Translations under genes and position numbers: made by a program
Notes under the pieces: model-generated
Database searches by the model: none
Told to the model about the DNA's origin: nothing
The model's input: only the letters and a program-made list of their open reading frames with translations
Shown: one piece after another, positions 43,094 to 51,556 of the stretch
How positions within the stretch are numbered: position 1 is the first letter of the stretch
How the letters are laid out: every line of letters begins with the position of its first letter
From: Clostridia bacterium
GTDB lineage: Bacteria > Bacillota > Clostridia > Oscillospirales > Acutalibacteraceae
Assembly (NCBI GenBank): GCA_017437005.1
Contig: JAFSBZ010000017.1
Span: forward strand, 1-64,000
Length of the DNA: 64,000 nucleotides
Reading direction: 5' to 3'

Positions 43094-43948
43094 TTAAGCA
43101 ACATACTGACATCGCTTTTCGAGTGGTGTCAGTTTTGTTTTTAGTTGTATTCGTTGGTTGTTGTAGAAATGTATGTACTCACCTATGAGGAGGCGAGCCT
43201 CCTCATAGGTCTGAAGTTTTACGCGGTAGATACATTCGGTTTTGAGTATTGAAAAGAAATTTTCGGCTAAAGCATTATCGTATGGATTACCACGTCTTGA
43301 CATCGATGGCGTAATGTTGTATTCTTGAGTTAGCTTAAAATACCCGTGTGAAGTGTATTGAAAGCCTTGGTCACTGTGGAGTTGCAGCTCTGCGGTGACC
43401 TTTTCTTTTTTCTTAGCTTCTTTGATAGTACTCAAAACAAGATTTATGTTTTGTTCAGTGCCAGTTTTGTAAGCAACAATACTGTTGTCGTACAAATCTC
43501 TAATTACCGAAAGATACATAACACCTTGTTTGGTATGGATATATGAAATGTCTGTAACCCATTTTTGATTTGGTCTTTCGGCAGAGAAATCTCTGTTAAG
43601 CAAATTTGGATATCTGTGTAAATAGTCTCCGTAGTTACGATATTTCTTTCTTCTTATTACCGAGAGTAAACCATATTTCTGCATAACTCTAAGTATTGTC
43701 TTTTGATTTCGATAAATACCATTCCTCTCAAGCCATATATGTACTCTGCGATAACCATATGTTTTACCGCACTGTTCCTGACATTCCTTGATTTTCTCTG
43801 CTAACGGTAAATCCCTAGCAGGTATATCCATTCTTTTAACATAGTCATAATATCCACTTCGTGACACTTTAAAGAACAGACACATTTCACTAATGGAATA
43901 TTTATCTTTGTGTCGATAGATTACCATAAATTTTACGCTTGTCCTCAC
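43094..43948 (-). CDS. IS3-family transposase OrfB (DDE integrase domain)
   Basis: A 284-residue product in the reading used, with an N-terminal HTH_21-type region (YRRVHIWLERNGI) and an rve integrase core. The catalytic residues are Asp in WVTDISYI, Asp in LHSDQGFQY and Glu in NALAENFFSILK, spaced as usual. It overlaps orfA by 4 bases (GTGA), and could be started at GTG 43948 or reached by frameshift. No stop or deletion breaks it, so the element may be active. Confidence 0.93.
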   Translation of the reverse strand: MRTSVKFMVIYRHKDKYSISEMCLFFKVSRSGYYDYVKRMDIPARDLPLAEKIKECQEQCGKTYGYRRVHIWLERNGIYRNQKTILRVMQKYGLLSVIRRKKYRNYGDYLHRYPNLLNRDFSAERPNQKWVTDISYIHTKQGVMYLSVIRDLYDNSIVAYKTGTEQNINLVLSTIKEAKKKEKVTAELQLHSDQGFQYTSHGYFKLTQEYNITPSMSRRGNPYDNALAENFFSILKTECIYRVKLQTYEEARLLIGEYIHFYNNQRIQLKTKLTPLEKRCQYVA

Positions 43949-44295
43949 TTCCTTTCTGTGAGCGAGAGAAAATCCCGCATCAGTTCATTTTCCATTTCTA
44001 AGCGTTTGATATATCTATCCTTGCTTGCCAGCTCGTATTGTAGTTGAGTGAGTTTGCTTAATTGTTGAATTGACGGTGGTAATGCGTTTTCACCTTTTTT
44101 AGGTCTTCCTTTTGGCTTTATTTTTATTCCTGATGCAAGCTTCCTTTGGTTTCTGTTGTATCGATTAAAAAATTGTTTTATATGTTCTTTTGTTAATCCA
44201 TATTTTTCCGCTATTTCTCTGTGAGTTAATCCGTTTTCTTTTAACTCAAGTATTTCTTTTTCATAATCCTTTATGTGTCTATAACTTCTGGGCAT
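43945..44295 (-). CDS. IS3-family OrfA (helix-turn-helix)
   Basis: A 116-residue protein; ATG 44295 follows AGGAGG, while a longer frame has no site. LKENGLTHREIAEKYGLTKE is the HTH, and a C-terminal leucine-zipper-like helix (about 80-112) fits the OrfA dimer region. It binds the terminal repeats during transposition. Confidence 0.9.
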   Translation of the reverse strand: MPRSYRHIKDYEKEILELKENGLTHREIAEKYGLTKEHIKQFFNRYNRNQRKLASGIKIKPKGRPKKGENALPPSIQQLSKLTQLQYELASKDRYIKRLEMENELMRDFLSLTERK

Positions 44296-44384
44296 AAAAA
44301 TTCCTCCTATAGTAGATATTTTTAATTCTACCATAGGAGGGGGATTTTTTCTATTGTCCGTTTTTACTGGACCTGTTCAAAAAA

Positions 44385-44400
44385 ACTGCAAGGAGTTTTT
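44385..44400. terminator. Right half of the split terminator
   Basis: ACTGCAAGGAGTTTTTT pairs with the arm left of the IS with one mismatch. Joined at the AAA duplicate, the two give a stem of about 15 bp with a short A-rich loop. Confidence 0.7.
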
Positions 44401-44858
44401 TATTTTACAATTTTTCTTTTTATTTTACTCAATACTGCGTGAATTTTTGTTTTCCATATATATCTTATAGGATAGAAAAATTTATTCATTTTTACATAAA
44501 ACATATATCGCTTTGACGTATTACAATCAATGTATTTTCCTCCGCGATAAATTGACGTCATAACCCCTATAACATCACTTGGCAAAACATATTCTTTATG
44601 ATAGGTATTATCCCCTCGCGTAATATATGTACCGTCATCACATATATCAATTATACGATGCAAAATAAGTTTTTGTACGCCTGTCTTTTTGTAAAGCGGT
44701 ACCTGCCCTATTTGTAGTGGATGCGCAGCCTTTTTTATTACAACAATATCCTTATGCGTGCGAAGTAGCGGTTGCATACTTGCACCACTTGTTAAAAATG
44801 CCGCGGTATCTTGCGTATTCAGTATTTTCTCAACGTCATTTATATCGTGTGTTTTCAT
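44400..44858 (-). CDS. S24/S26-type signal-peptidase-like protein
   Basis: A 152-residue protein. The Ser box TSGASMQPLL (about 24-33) and LILHRIIDI (about 63-71) match a Ser-His type of signal peptidase, as in SipW, rather than Ser-Lys. DGTYITRGDNTYH is the conserved RGDN block. The N-terminal transmembrane anchor is missing; only a basic, hydrophobic C-terminal part (about 110-150) could touch the membrane. It overlaps the PqqD-like gene by 4 bases, so the two are likely linked in peptide maturation. Confidence 0.78.
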   Translation of the reverse strand: MKTHDINDVEKILNTQDTAAFLTSGASMQPLLRTHKDIVVIKKAAHPLQIGQVPLYKKTGVQKLILHRIIDICDDGTYITRGDNTYHKEYVLPSDVIGVMTSIYRGGKYIDCNTSKRYMFYVKMNKFFYPIRYIWKTKIHAVLSKIKRKIVK

Positions 44859-45121
44859 GCCAAAAGCTCTGCCTTAGTAAGTTTTTCAATCAATTCGTCA
44901 ACACTTTCTGTCGCATCTTTTTCACTGGCATCGGGATATTCCTCAAGCAGTTTTTTTATGATTTCTTCACGGGTTGTATCGTCTTTTAGCATATCAAAAA
45001 TAAATGCACCCGTTTTATTAAGCTTTATATAGCCGTTGAATGCGCCCGCTACATTGCCAACCGATACTGCAACCGTTTCGCCCGCTACATCATTTACTAC
45101 AAAATTATATTTAAGCTTCAT
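44855..45121 (-). CDS. PqqD-family peptide-chaperone-like protein
   Basis: An 88-residue protein; ATG 45121 follows GAGGAG by 7 bases. IKLNKTGAFIFDMLKDD and the helix EEIIKKLLEEY are the PqqD fold. PqqD-like domains present precursor peptides to radical-SAM or other modifying enzymes, but no such enzyme or precursor gene is here. An HPr-kinase-like gene of the sort often found with PqqD genes is at 28 kb. It lies 4 bases after the YfhO gene. Confidence 0.83.
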   Translation of the reverse strand: MKLKYNFVVNDVAGETVAVSVGNVAGAFNGYIKLNKTGAFIFDMLKDDTTREEIIKKLLEEYPDASEKDATESVDELIEKLTKAELLA

Positions 45122-45125
45122 ATTT

Positions 45126-47732
45126 TTACTCCTCATCGAATACGTTTGGATCAACTACAAATCCCCCAGGAAATTCACTTTTAGAAATGTGATTATTTTC
45201 TTCCTGCAACTGTTCAAGCACACTTTTAAGCGGTATGCTTGAGCCTTCGGTGTTTTCCGATTTTAATACTTCATCTGCCAACCAACTATTAAGCAGCTCG
45301 TCCCCCTCGGGATAATCGGTATTGCTTATGTGATTTTTAAGATATATCGCGCTAATAAAAACATAAATTATAAATACCAAGCTTGCGCCTAATGTTACAG
45401 TTAAGCCAAGAGCAAGTCCCGTGTTTTTATAATCAAAGCGTATTTGTGACACACCTTTGTCTACAGGAACTGCCATAAAGCCTTCGTTTACCTTTTCTAC
45501 CAAAACGGCTTTACCGTTAACCGTAGCGGTCCAACCCTCGTTAAACGGAACCGAAAAGAAAACAAGTGATTTTTTATCTCGCTTTACTTTGGCTGTAAAG
45601 CCGTTGTTATCAATTTTAAATTCATCGGCCGAAGTTTCACGCAAAGCGGCGGCATCGGTCGCCATTGCACTATCAGAAAGGCTAAGGCTAATATTACCGC
45701 TTGTATATAAACCGCCTGATTTAAGCGTAGAAATATCGGTCATATACTCGCCGTATTTTTTAATTTGTTCGTCGGTGAGCAGCATTGCCTTTAACATAAG
45801 GCGAGAACGACTACCCTTACCATAGTTGTCACAAAAATCATAGCTCATATAATAATCATACGAAAATCCATACGGTACGTAATTTTGATTTTTATAAACG
45901 TAATAATTACCGCTGGTTTTAATGTACTCATAACCCGACATAAGCGTTTCGCCATCTTCGCCTACAAAGCTATCACCATCAGTGCGATTAAGTAAATATT
46001 TTACCGAAAGTAGTGAGCGAATGGCAGGAACATTGGTATCGGGTCTACTTGCAACGCTACGCTCAACACCTATATAATCATAAAATTCCATTATAGACGG
46101 TGACACCACCGAATGAAATGCATTAATAGTAGGTAACCCTAAATACATACCTGTATTATCAACGCCGTCGTATATGTCTATTCTGTAGTTGCTGTCATCG
46201 TCAAGATAAACCTCACCTTCAATAAGTGAATCTATCATAACACTTTTTACATCATAAGAATGTGTGCGTCCAAGAGCGATAAACACATTTCCGTAAAGGA
46301 TTGATATTAAACAAACACAAGCAATAGCCGCCTTGTAAAACCTAATGCGATTGCCCTTTAATGTTTCAAACAACAACTTTTGTATAGGAAGGCAAATAAC
46401 AGCAATAAGTGCCGTTATCCAAAAACGAGCTATATACATACCGTTTTCACTTTGCGTATAAAGGCCAAATACAATCTTCTCTTCTTCCCCGCTTTTAACA
46501 GTTTGAGGGAAAAAGCCTATTACAAGCACAAAAGCAAGCGTAATAACCGCAGTCCAACGAAGTCCGCTTGACAAATCAACATTTTTATCCTCGGTAAGCA
46601 TTACTGTAACCAGCGCGATTATAAGAATAGGCATATAAAACCAGCGCGCATAGTAAGAACTATTAAAAGCATAAAACGCGCTATTAAGCACCGGCACCAT
46701 GGCGCAAAGAACACATACTGCCAAAAGACGTTTTTGCCACGATTTTTCACGAAGCTTAAACCAAGCAAAAAATCCAGTCATACTAAACACGGGTAACCAC
46801 CCTGCGACCGACGACCATTTAACATTAGCTTCGGGGAAAAATACCGGACGAGCTGGTAAATCGGGTGGAAAAAAGAAGCTTTGTATAACATAAAGGTATA
46901 TTTGCTCTTTGCCATAGGTAATACCGTTCCAACCCATAAGTATGTTAGAAATTCTTTCATTACCCATAATCGCATTAAGTGCAGGAACAAGCAAAGCCGC
47001 CGATAAGCATAATCCTAATACAGCCTCAAAAACAAAAACAATAAATCGCGAAACTTTTACCTTTATCGCATTTGAAAAAAGTCGCACAAAGAAATATATT
47101 ACGCAAAATACAACCATTCCAAAAAAGAAGAAATAGTTTGTAATCGCGCAAAATGCTACAGCTAATGCAAATACACCACGGCGGTTTTCGGTGATGAGCA
47201 ATTCAATTGCAAGAAGTAAAAGCGGAAATGCGATTATTGCTTCGTGAAAATGATTAAAGAAGATATTGTAAATTGAAAATCCCGAAAAGGCATACAAAAG
47301 ACCGCCAAGACTTGCGGCGTAGGAAGTCTTAGTAAACCTGCGTATATACATATAACCTGTAAGGGCTGCACAAGCAAATTTTAAAATTAAAAGCGGTCCC
47401 ATTAAATATGGTACAAAGCTGTTTGGAAAAACAAGCGTTATCCAAAAGAAAGGACTACCAAGCAAATAAAAAGCGTACGAGCCTACAAAATCGGAGCCTA
47501 AATCGGTAAGCCAGTTCCAGTTGATGTTACCATCTCTTATAGCACCGTGGCACATCTGGTAAAAAGGAATTTGCTGAACGTTAAAATCACCGTAAAAGGT
47601 AAAATAACCCTCACCCATTATCATATATGGCACAAAAAGACAAGCGGCTGTAACAAGTGCCACCAAAAATGTAGATAATCTTTTTTCTTTTTGTGGTTGC
47701 AAAAGTGTTTTTTTACTTTCGGTAAAGGTCAT
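45126..47732 (-). CDS. YfhO-family polytopic membrane protein (GT-C-like)
   Basis: An 868-residue protein with about 12 membrane segments in the first 500 residues, an extracellular domain (about 505-770), a last membrane segment (about 785-805) and a cytoplasmic tail. FYGDFNVQQIPFYQ at the first loop and NWLTDLGSDF are typical, with an acidic residue in the position of GT-C catalytic sites. YfhO is linked to glycosylation of wall teichoic or lipoteichoic acids. It is the first gene of a three-gene operon. Confidence 0.88.
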   Translation of the reverse strand: MTFTESKKTLLQPQKEKRLSTFLVALVTAACLFVPYMIMGEGYFTFYGDFNVQQIPFYQMCHGAIRDGNINWNWLTDLGSDFVGSYAFYLLGSPFFWITLVFPNSFVPYLMGPLLILKFACAALTGYMYIRRFTKTSYAASLGGLLYAFSGFSIYNIFFNHFHEAIIAFPLLLLAIELLITENRRGVFALAVAFCAITNYFFFFGMVVFCVIYFFVRLFSNAIKVKVSRFIVFVFEAVLGLCLSAALLVPALNAIMGNERISNILMGWNGITYGKEQIYLYVIQSFFFPPDLPARPVFFPEANVKWSSVAGWLPVFSMTGFFAWFKLREKSWQKRLLAVCVLCAMVPVLNSAFYAFNSSYYARWFYMPILIIALVTVMLTEDKNVDLSSGLRWTAVITLAFVLVIGFFPQTVKSGEEEKIVFGLYTQSENGMYIARFWITALIAVICLPIQKLLFETLKGNRIRFYKAAIACVCLISILYGNVFIALGRTHSYDVKSVMIDSLIEGEVYLDDDSNYRIDIYDGVDNTGMYLGLPTINAFHSVVSPSIMEFYDYIGVERSVASRPDTNVPAIRSLLSVKYLLNRTDGDSFVGEDGETLMSGYEYIKTSGNYYVYKNQNYVPYGFSYDYYMSYDFCDNYGKGSRSRLMLKAMLLTDEQIKKYGEYMTDISTLKSGGLYTSGNISLSLSDSAMATDAAALRETSADEFKIDNNGFTAKVKRDKKSLVFFSVPFNEGWTATVNGKAVLVEKVNEGFMAVPVDKGVSQIRFDYKNTGLALGLTVTLGASLVFIIYVFISAIYLKNHISNTDYPEGDELLNSWLADEVLKSENTEGSSIPLKSVLEQLQEENNHISKSEFPGGFVVDPNVFDEE

Positions 47733-47814
47733 TTCATCTCACCTCGATGTTAAAAATATTATTCATAATTATTATATCAAACAGACGCCAGATATTCAAG
47801 AAAAAATAGACACC

Positions 47815-48000
47815 AAAAGCTAAATTCGCTGTCGCGAGTTAAATGCACCTTGTGATGCGCTAAATTACTTCATAGCTAAATGTGTCTCCCACACGCTATG
47901 CGCGAATTTTATTTAGCTGCTCTATAAGAGCTATTTAACTATTAAGCACAGCTTAATAATTTAGCTTTGCACACAAGTGCAAAATTTAGCCATAAATAAA
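47815..48000. repeat. Array of short hairpins separated by TAAAT words
   Basis: Non-coding. At least six small stem-loops follow each other, among them TCGC-TGTC-GCGA (47826-47837), GCTCT-ATA-AGAGC (about 47919-47931), TATTAAGC-ACA-GCTTAATA (47940-47958) and TTTGCAC-ACAA-GTGCAAA (47966-47983). TAAAT, TTAAAT or ATTTAGC separates neighbours. Outer GCTAAATTCGC and GCGAATTTTATTTAGC form a larger inverted repeat. No frame is open across it. Confidence 0.65.
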
Positions 48001-48028
48001 GGCTCTGCTTCGTATCAAAAGCAAAGCC
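48001..48028 (-). terminator. Terminator of the HTH gene
   Basis: On the minus strand GGCTTTGCTT and AAGCAGAGCC form a stem with one mismatch and an 8-base loop, followed by TTTATTTAT. Confidence 0.6.
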
Positions 48029-48035
48029 GTAAAAT

Positions 48036-48257
48036 TTATCTCTTTGGATATTGCAAATTTTTAGGTAAACCTAAAACATAATCTGCTGATAAACCCAAAT
48101 ATTCACAAACCTTCTTTAAATGGGTTATCGGCATTAAATTTATACCTTTTTCGTATCTTGCATATTGTTGCTGTTTAATTCCTAAATATTCCGCAACTTG
48201 TTTTTGAGTTTTGTTTTGTGTTTCTCGCTCAAATTGAATAATTTCATTATAATACAT
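48036..48257 (-). CDS. Cro/CI-type (XRE) HTH regulator
   Basis: A 73-residue single-domain HTH_3 protein; ATG 48257 follows GGTG. TQKQVAEYLGIKQQQYARYEKG is the helix-turn-helix. No effector domain is present. A strong inverted repeat in the upstream DNA suggests self-control. No partner toxin or peptidase gene is nearby. Confidence 0.85.
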   Translation of the reverse strand: MYYNEIIQFERETQNKTQKQVAEYLGIKQQQYARYEKGINLMPITHLKKVCEYLGLSADYVLGLPKNLQYPKR

Positions 48258-48283
48258 AAAATCACCAATACAACGATAACATC

Positions 48284-48327
48284 TTTTACAACAAAAGTGT
48301 TGACTTTTGAACACAAGTGTTGTAAAA
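48284..48327. promoter_or_regulatory. Operator candidate upstream of the HTH gene
   Basis: TTTTACAACA (48284-48293) and TGTTGTAAAA (48318-48327) are perfect 10-base arms 24 bases apart; inner CAACA/TGTTG and ACAC words add symmetry. A plus-strand TTGACT-N17-TAAAAT promoter-like pair also falls here (48300-48328), but no plus gene follows it. Confidence 0.6.
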
Positions 48328-48392
48328 TATGGTCATAACTCCGCCGGTCGCCACACAAGTTAAATTACTGAGACGTGATATATTCTAAAGAA

Positions 48393-48427
48393 AAAACAAA
48401 ACAGCGATGTCATCGCTGTTTTGTTTT
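48393..48427 (-). terminator. Terminator after trpB
   Basis: A long stem AAAACAAAACAGCGATG / CATCGCTGTTTTGTTTT with T-runs at the end on the minus strand. Confidence 0.85.
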
Positions 48428-48450
48428 TATATCGAATTATGAATTGTGAA

Positions 48451-49671
48451 TTATCTTATTCCGTAATTTTCAATTACGTAGTCCATATCCTTGTCGCCGC
48501 GACCTGAAAGGTTAATAAGCACAGAGCCGTGATCCATAGTTTTTGCAAGCTTCATACCGTAAGCTACCGCATGGGATGACTCAATCGCAGGGATTATACC
48601 CTCTAATCGAGCAAGCTTAAAGAACGCGTCAATGGTTTCTTCATCATCAATAACGTCATATTTAACACGTCCAATATCCTGCAAAAATGCGTGTTCAGGA
48701 CCGCTTGACGGGTAGTCAAGACCGCTTGCTACCGAGTAAACGGGCGCAGGCTCACCGTTTTCGTCTTTAAGCATTATACTGTTAAAGCCGTGCATAATGC
48801 CTTCGGTACCGTATTTTAAGCTTGCCGCGTGGTCGCCAAGCTTAGGGCCACGACCTAATGGCTCAATACCGTAAATATCAACAGGGTCGTTTAAAAAGCC
48901 CGAGAAAAGACCTGCCGCATTAGAGCCACCACCAACACACGCCACAATGGCTGATGGCAAATGACCTGTCATTTCAATAAACTGTTCGCGAGCCTCAATG
49001 CCCACAACGCTTTGAAAATCACGTACCATCATTGGAAATGGGTGTGGGCCCAAAACCGAGCCTATGCAGTAAATACAGTCCTTGTATTCCTTGCTGTAAG
49101 CATCAAAGGCAGCGTCAACAGCCTCTTTAAGAGTAGCAAGGCCGTGTGTTACCTCGATAACATTGGCGCCCAAAATCTTCATTCTTGCTACGTTTGGAGC
49201 CTGTTTTTTTATATCAACACTGCCCATATATATATCGCACTCAAGTCCAAAGTAAGCCGCTGCTGTGGCAAGCGCCACACCGTGCTGACCGGCGCCCGTT
49301 TCGGCAATAATTTTTTTCTTGCCCATATATTTTGCCAAAAGCGCCTCACCCATACAGTGATTAAGCTTGTGCGCGCCCGAATGGTTTAAATCCTCACGCT
49401 TTGCGTAAAGCTGAACCTTACCGCCCAAAGCATCAGACAGACGCTCAAGGTGTGACACAGGTGTAGGTCTACCCTGAAATTCTTTTCTGATTCTACGAAG
49501 CTCGGCAATAAACTTACGTGACTGACAAATTGAATAGTAAGCCTCGGTAATTTCGGCCATAGCGTTTTTTAGCTTATCCTCTATATAACAACCACCGTAT
49601 TTGCCGAAATAACCGTCTTTGTCGGGGTAATTGTTAAAATAAGTATCAAAATCTACATTGTTAAGTTTCAT
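48451..49671 (-). CDS. trpB: Tryptophan synthase beta chain
   Basis: A 406-residue TrpB1-type enzyme that joins indole and serine, using PLP. The Schiff-base Lys102 is in [17 protein letters not shown] carries the catalytic Glu, and VGGGSNA is the phosphate loop. ATG 49671 has AAGGAGA upstream. No trpA or other trp gene is nearby, so it may use indole from outside or a distant TrpA. A T-box leader with a UGG specifier controls it. Confidence 0.96.
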   Translation of the reverse strand: MKLNNVDFDTYFNNYPDKDGYFGKYGGCYIEDKLKNAMAEITEAYYSICQSRKFIAELRRIRKEFQGRPTPVSHLERLSDALGGKVQLYAKREDLNHSGAHKLNHCMGEALLAKYMGKKKIIAETGAGQHGVALATAAAYFGLECDIYMGSVDIKKQAPNVARMKILGANVIEVTHGLATLKEAVDAAFDAYSKEYKDCIYCIGSVLGPHPFPMMVRDFQSVVGIEAREQFIEMTGHLPSAIVACVGGGSNAAGLFSGFLNDPVDIYGIEPLGRGPKLGDHAASLKYGTEGIMHGFNSIMLKDENGEPAPVYSVASGLDYPSSGPEHAFLQDIGRVKYDVIDDEETIDAFFKLARLEGIIPAIESSHAVAYGMKLAKTMDHGSVLINLSGRGDKDMDYVIENYGIR

Positions 49672-49754
49672 AATTGTTTCTCCTTTTTAAAAATACATTT
49701 TATTGTGATGAAAAACAAATTCGCCATCGTTTTGTAAGCAATATCATAGGTATA

Positions 49755-49800
49755 TCCCTCCACCGCTATCGCGGTCCCCCTCCCTTTAGGCAAGGGAGGC
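49755..49800. repeat. GC-rich double-hairpin repeat
   Basis: Two adjacent hairpins, ACCGCTATCGCGGT and CCTCCCTTTAGGCAAGGGAGG-type, lie between the T-box terminator and trpB. The GC content differs sharply from the flanks. It resembles a dispersed intergenic repeat; other copies are not in this window. Confidence 0.6.
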
Positions 49801-49804
49801 AAAA

Positions 49805-50075
49805 ATAAAAAAAATCCCATCCCTAAAAGTCTAGGGACAAGATATAATCCTGCGGTGCCACCCTGATTGATGAAAAATATCATCCGCTCACGCTTATACC
49901 AACATATAAGCCGCACTGTAACGGGTGCTACCGTCGATTACTACTCGGGCCACTGCCCTTTTGATCGCCCTCATAAGTCCATTCACCAAAATCTCTGCTA
50001 CGGCATTTACACCATCGGCCGCTCTCTGAAAGTTTAAATTTTGGTTACTACTCTTAATCATAGGTTTTTTCTATG
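49805..50075 (-). promoter_or_regulatory. Tryptophan T-box leader
   Basis: On the minus strand the leader has the T-box bulge AGGGTGGCACCGC (about 49853-49865), then a terminator stem TCCCTA / TAGGGA followed by GGGATTTTTTTT (about 49805-49838). Stem I begins near AGAGAGCGG. A UGG codon in GGTGAATGGAC (about 49978-49987) is the likely specifier, which fits tRNA-Trp and trpB. Uncharged tRNA-Trp would allow readthrough. Confidence 0.88.
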
Positions 50076-50081
50076 TAAAAC

Positions 50082-50110
50082 ATACTATCACTTTAGCATA
50101 TAAAAGTCAA
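50082..50110 (-). promoter_or_regulatory. Promoter of the trpB leader
   Basis: On the minus strand TTGACT, 17 bases, TAGTAT. Confidence 0.65.
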
Positions 50111-50127
50111 GTGTTTTTATTTGGTAC

Positions 50128-50156
50128 TTGAAAATTTTAAAAAAATATATTATATT
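50128..50156 (+). promoter_or_regulatory. Promoter of the aminotransferase gene
   Basis: TTGAAA, 17 bases, TATATT, 48 bases before the start codon. Confidence 0.6.
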
Positions 50157-50203
50157 ATATATTTAGTATGCATTTTTGCTATTTTCCCTTGGAGGTATTT
50201 TAT

Positions 50204-51484
50204 ATGTCTGATTATTTTAAGATGACTAAAGACGAATTAAACGCTGAATATAAATCGGCTAAAGCCGAATATGAGGCACTTCGTGCTTTGCATTTAACGC
50301 TTGATATGTCACGCGGTAAGCCGGGTGGCGACAATATGGATCTAAGCGGAAAAATGTTTGATATGGTTGGTAACGAAACAGGCTTTAAAAACATTGACGG
50401 TATTGACTGCCGTAACTATGGCGGTCTTGACGGCCTTTGCGAGCTTAAAAATCTTTTTGGTAAGGTTTTGGGCTTAGAACCCGACCAGATTATTGTTGGC
50501 GGCAATTCTTCGCTTAATATGATGTTTGACACCATTGCTCAGGCTATGACACACGGCTTGGGCGGCAAGCCATGGGGACAAGAGGAAGGCATCAAGTTTT
50601 TATGCCCTGCCCCAGGTTATGACCGTCACTTTGCAATAACCGAATATTTTGGTTTTGAGCTTATTCCTGTAAAGCTAAACAGCGACGGTCCTGATATGGA
50701 CGAGGTTGAGCAGCTTATAAAGGACGAAAAGGTTAAGGGTATTTGGTGTGTACCAAAATACGCTAATCCAGAAGGCATTACCTATAGTGACGAGGTTGTT
50801 CGCCGCTTTGCCGCGTTAAAACCTGCCGCAAAGGATTTTAAAATCTTTTGGGATAACGCTTACTGCATTCACGACCTTTATGATGAAGGTGACAAACTGC
50901 TCAACATTTATGATGAATGCGTAAAAGCAGGCAACCCGGATTTGCCAATTATTTTTGCTTCTACTTCAAAAATCACCTTCCCTGGTGCCGGTGTTGCGGT
51001 AGCGGCAGGTAGCCACAACAACGTGGCAATTTTAAAAAGCCGTATGAAGTTTCAGACCATCGGCCCCGATAAGCTTAATCAATTGCGCCACGCACGTATG
51101 TTTAAATCGGTAGACGACCTATACGCTCATATGAAAAAGCATGCCGCAAGCATAAGGCCAAAGTTTGAAAGCGTGCTTACCGAGCTTGACGCTCGTATAA
51201 AAGGTACAGGTATTGCCCATTGGACAAATCCAAAAGGCGGATATTTTATAAGCCTTTATGTGCTACCGGGTTGCGCTAAACGCGTTGAACAGCTTTGCGC
51301 AAACGCAGGTCTTATACTCACCCCTGCGGGCGCTGCATACCCTTATGGCATTGACCCTGAAGATTCTAATCTTCGTATAGCGCCGACATATCCAAGCGCC
51401 GAAGAAATTAAAACCGCGGCAGTAATTTTGTGCGCGGCGGTTAAGGTTGCGGCACTTGAAAAATTAATGGCTGATGAGGTTTAA
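50204..51484 (+). CDS. PLP-dependent aminotransferase, probably aspartate type (PF12897-like)
   Basis: A 426-residue fold-type I aminotransferase. ATG 50204 follows TTGGAGG by 8 bases; an upstream ATG lacks a site. LDMSRGKPGGDNMDLS at the start is the hallmark of the AspAT group covered by PF12897. FASTSKITFPGAGVA carries the PLP Lys, with NAYCIHDLY as the Asp/Tyr region. The likely role is transfer of the amino group between glutamate and oxaloacetate or a related keto acid. It is transcribed alone. Confidence 0.85.
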   Translation: MSDYFKMTKDELNAEYKSAKAEYEALRALHLTLDMSRGKPGGDNMDLSGKMFDMVGNETGFKNIDGIDCRNYGGLDGLCELKNLFGKVLGLEPDQIIVGGNSSLNMMFDTIAQAMTHGLGGKPWGQEEGIKFLCPAPGYDRHFAITEYFGFELIPVKLNSDGPDMDEVEQLIKDEKVKGIWCVPKYANPEGITYSDEVVRRFAALKPAAKDFKIFWDNAYCIHDLYDEGDKLLNIYDECVKAGNPDLPIIFASTSKITFPGAGVAVAAGSHNNVAILKSRMKFQTIGPDKLNQLRHARMFKSVDDLYAHMKKHAASIRPKFESVLTELDARIKGTGIAHWTNPKGGYFISLYVLPGCAKRVEQLCANAGLILTPAGAAYPYGIDPEDSNLRIAPTYPSAEEIKTAAVILCAAVKVAALEKLMADEV

Positions 51485-51489
51485 TTTAA

Positions 51490-51518
51490 TTGACATTGTA
51501 TGTCGATTTTAGTATAAT
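51490..51518 (+). promoter_or_regulatory. Promoter of secDF
   Basis: A consensus pair TTGACA, 17 bases, TATAAT, 39 bases before secD; it starts 6 bases after the aminotransferase stop. Confidence 0.85.
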
Positions 51519-51556
51519 AGTAAAATAATATTTTAAAAATATTGGAGGATACAAAA

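Larger units (their letters stand above)
43031..44379 (-). mobile_element. IS3-family insertion sequence (IS150-like), about 1.35 kb
   Basis: Terminal inverted repeats align over about 40 bases: TGGACTGCCCCA at the left tip and TGAACAGGTCCA at the right, with CGGACA at the same offset and a shared CCCCCT block. AAA on both sides fits a 3-bp target duplication. Two overlapping frames, orfA and orfB, run on the minus strand with an intact DDE triad. The insertion lies in the loop of the acyltransferase-gene terminator, so it did little harm. Confidence 0.88.

Noticed and set aside
43945..43948. Poly-A slippery site for IS3 frameshifting
   Set aside because: No A6G-type run is present at the orfA/orfB overlap; coupling by the GTGA overlap is simpler.
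47815..48000. CRISPR array
   Set aside because: The repeated words are only 5-8 bases, spacing is irregular, and no cas genes are near.
48300..48328. Plus-strand promoter TTGACT-N17-TAAAAT
   Set aside because: No plus-strand gene follows for almost 2 kb; it is probably a by-product of the palindrome.
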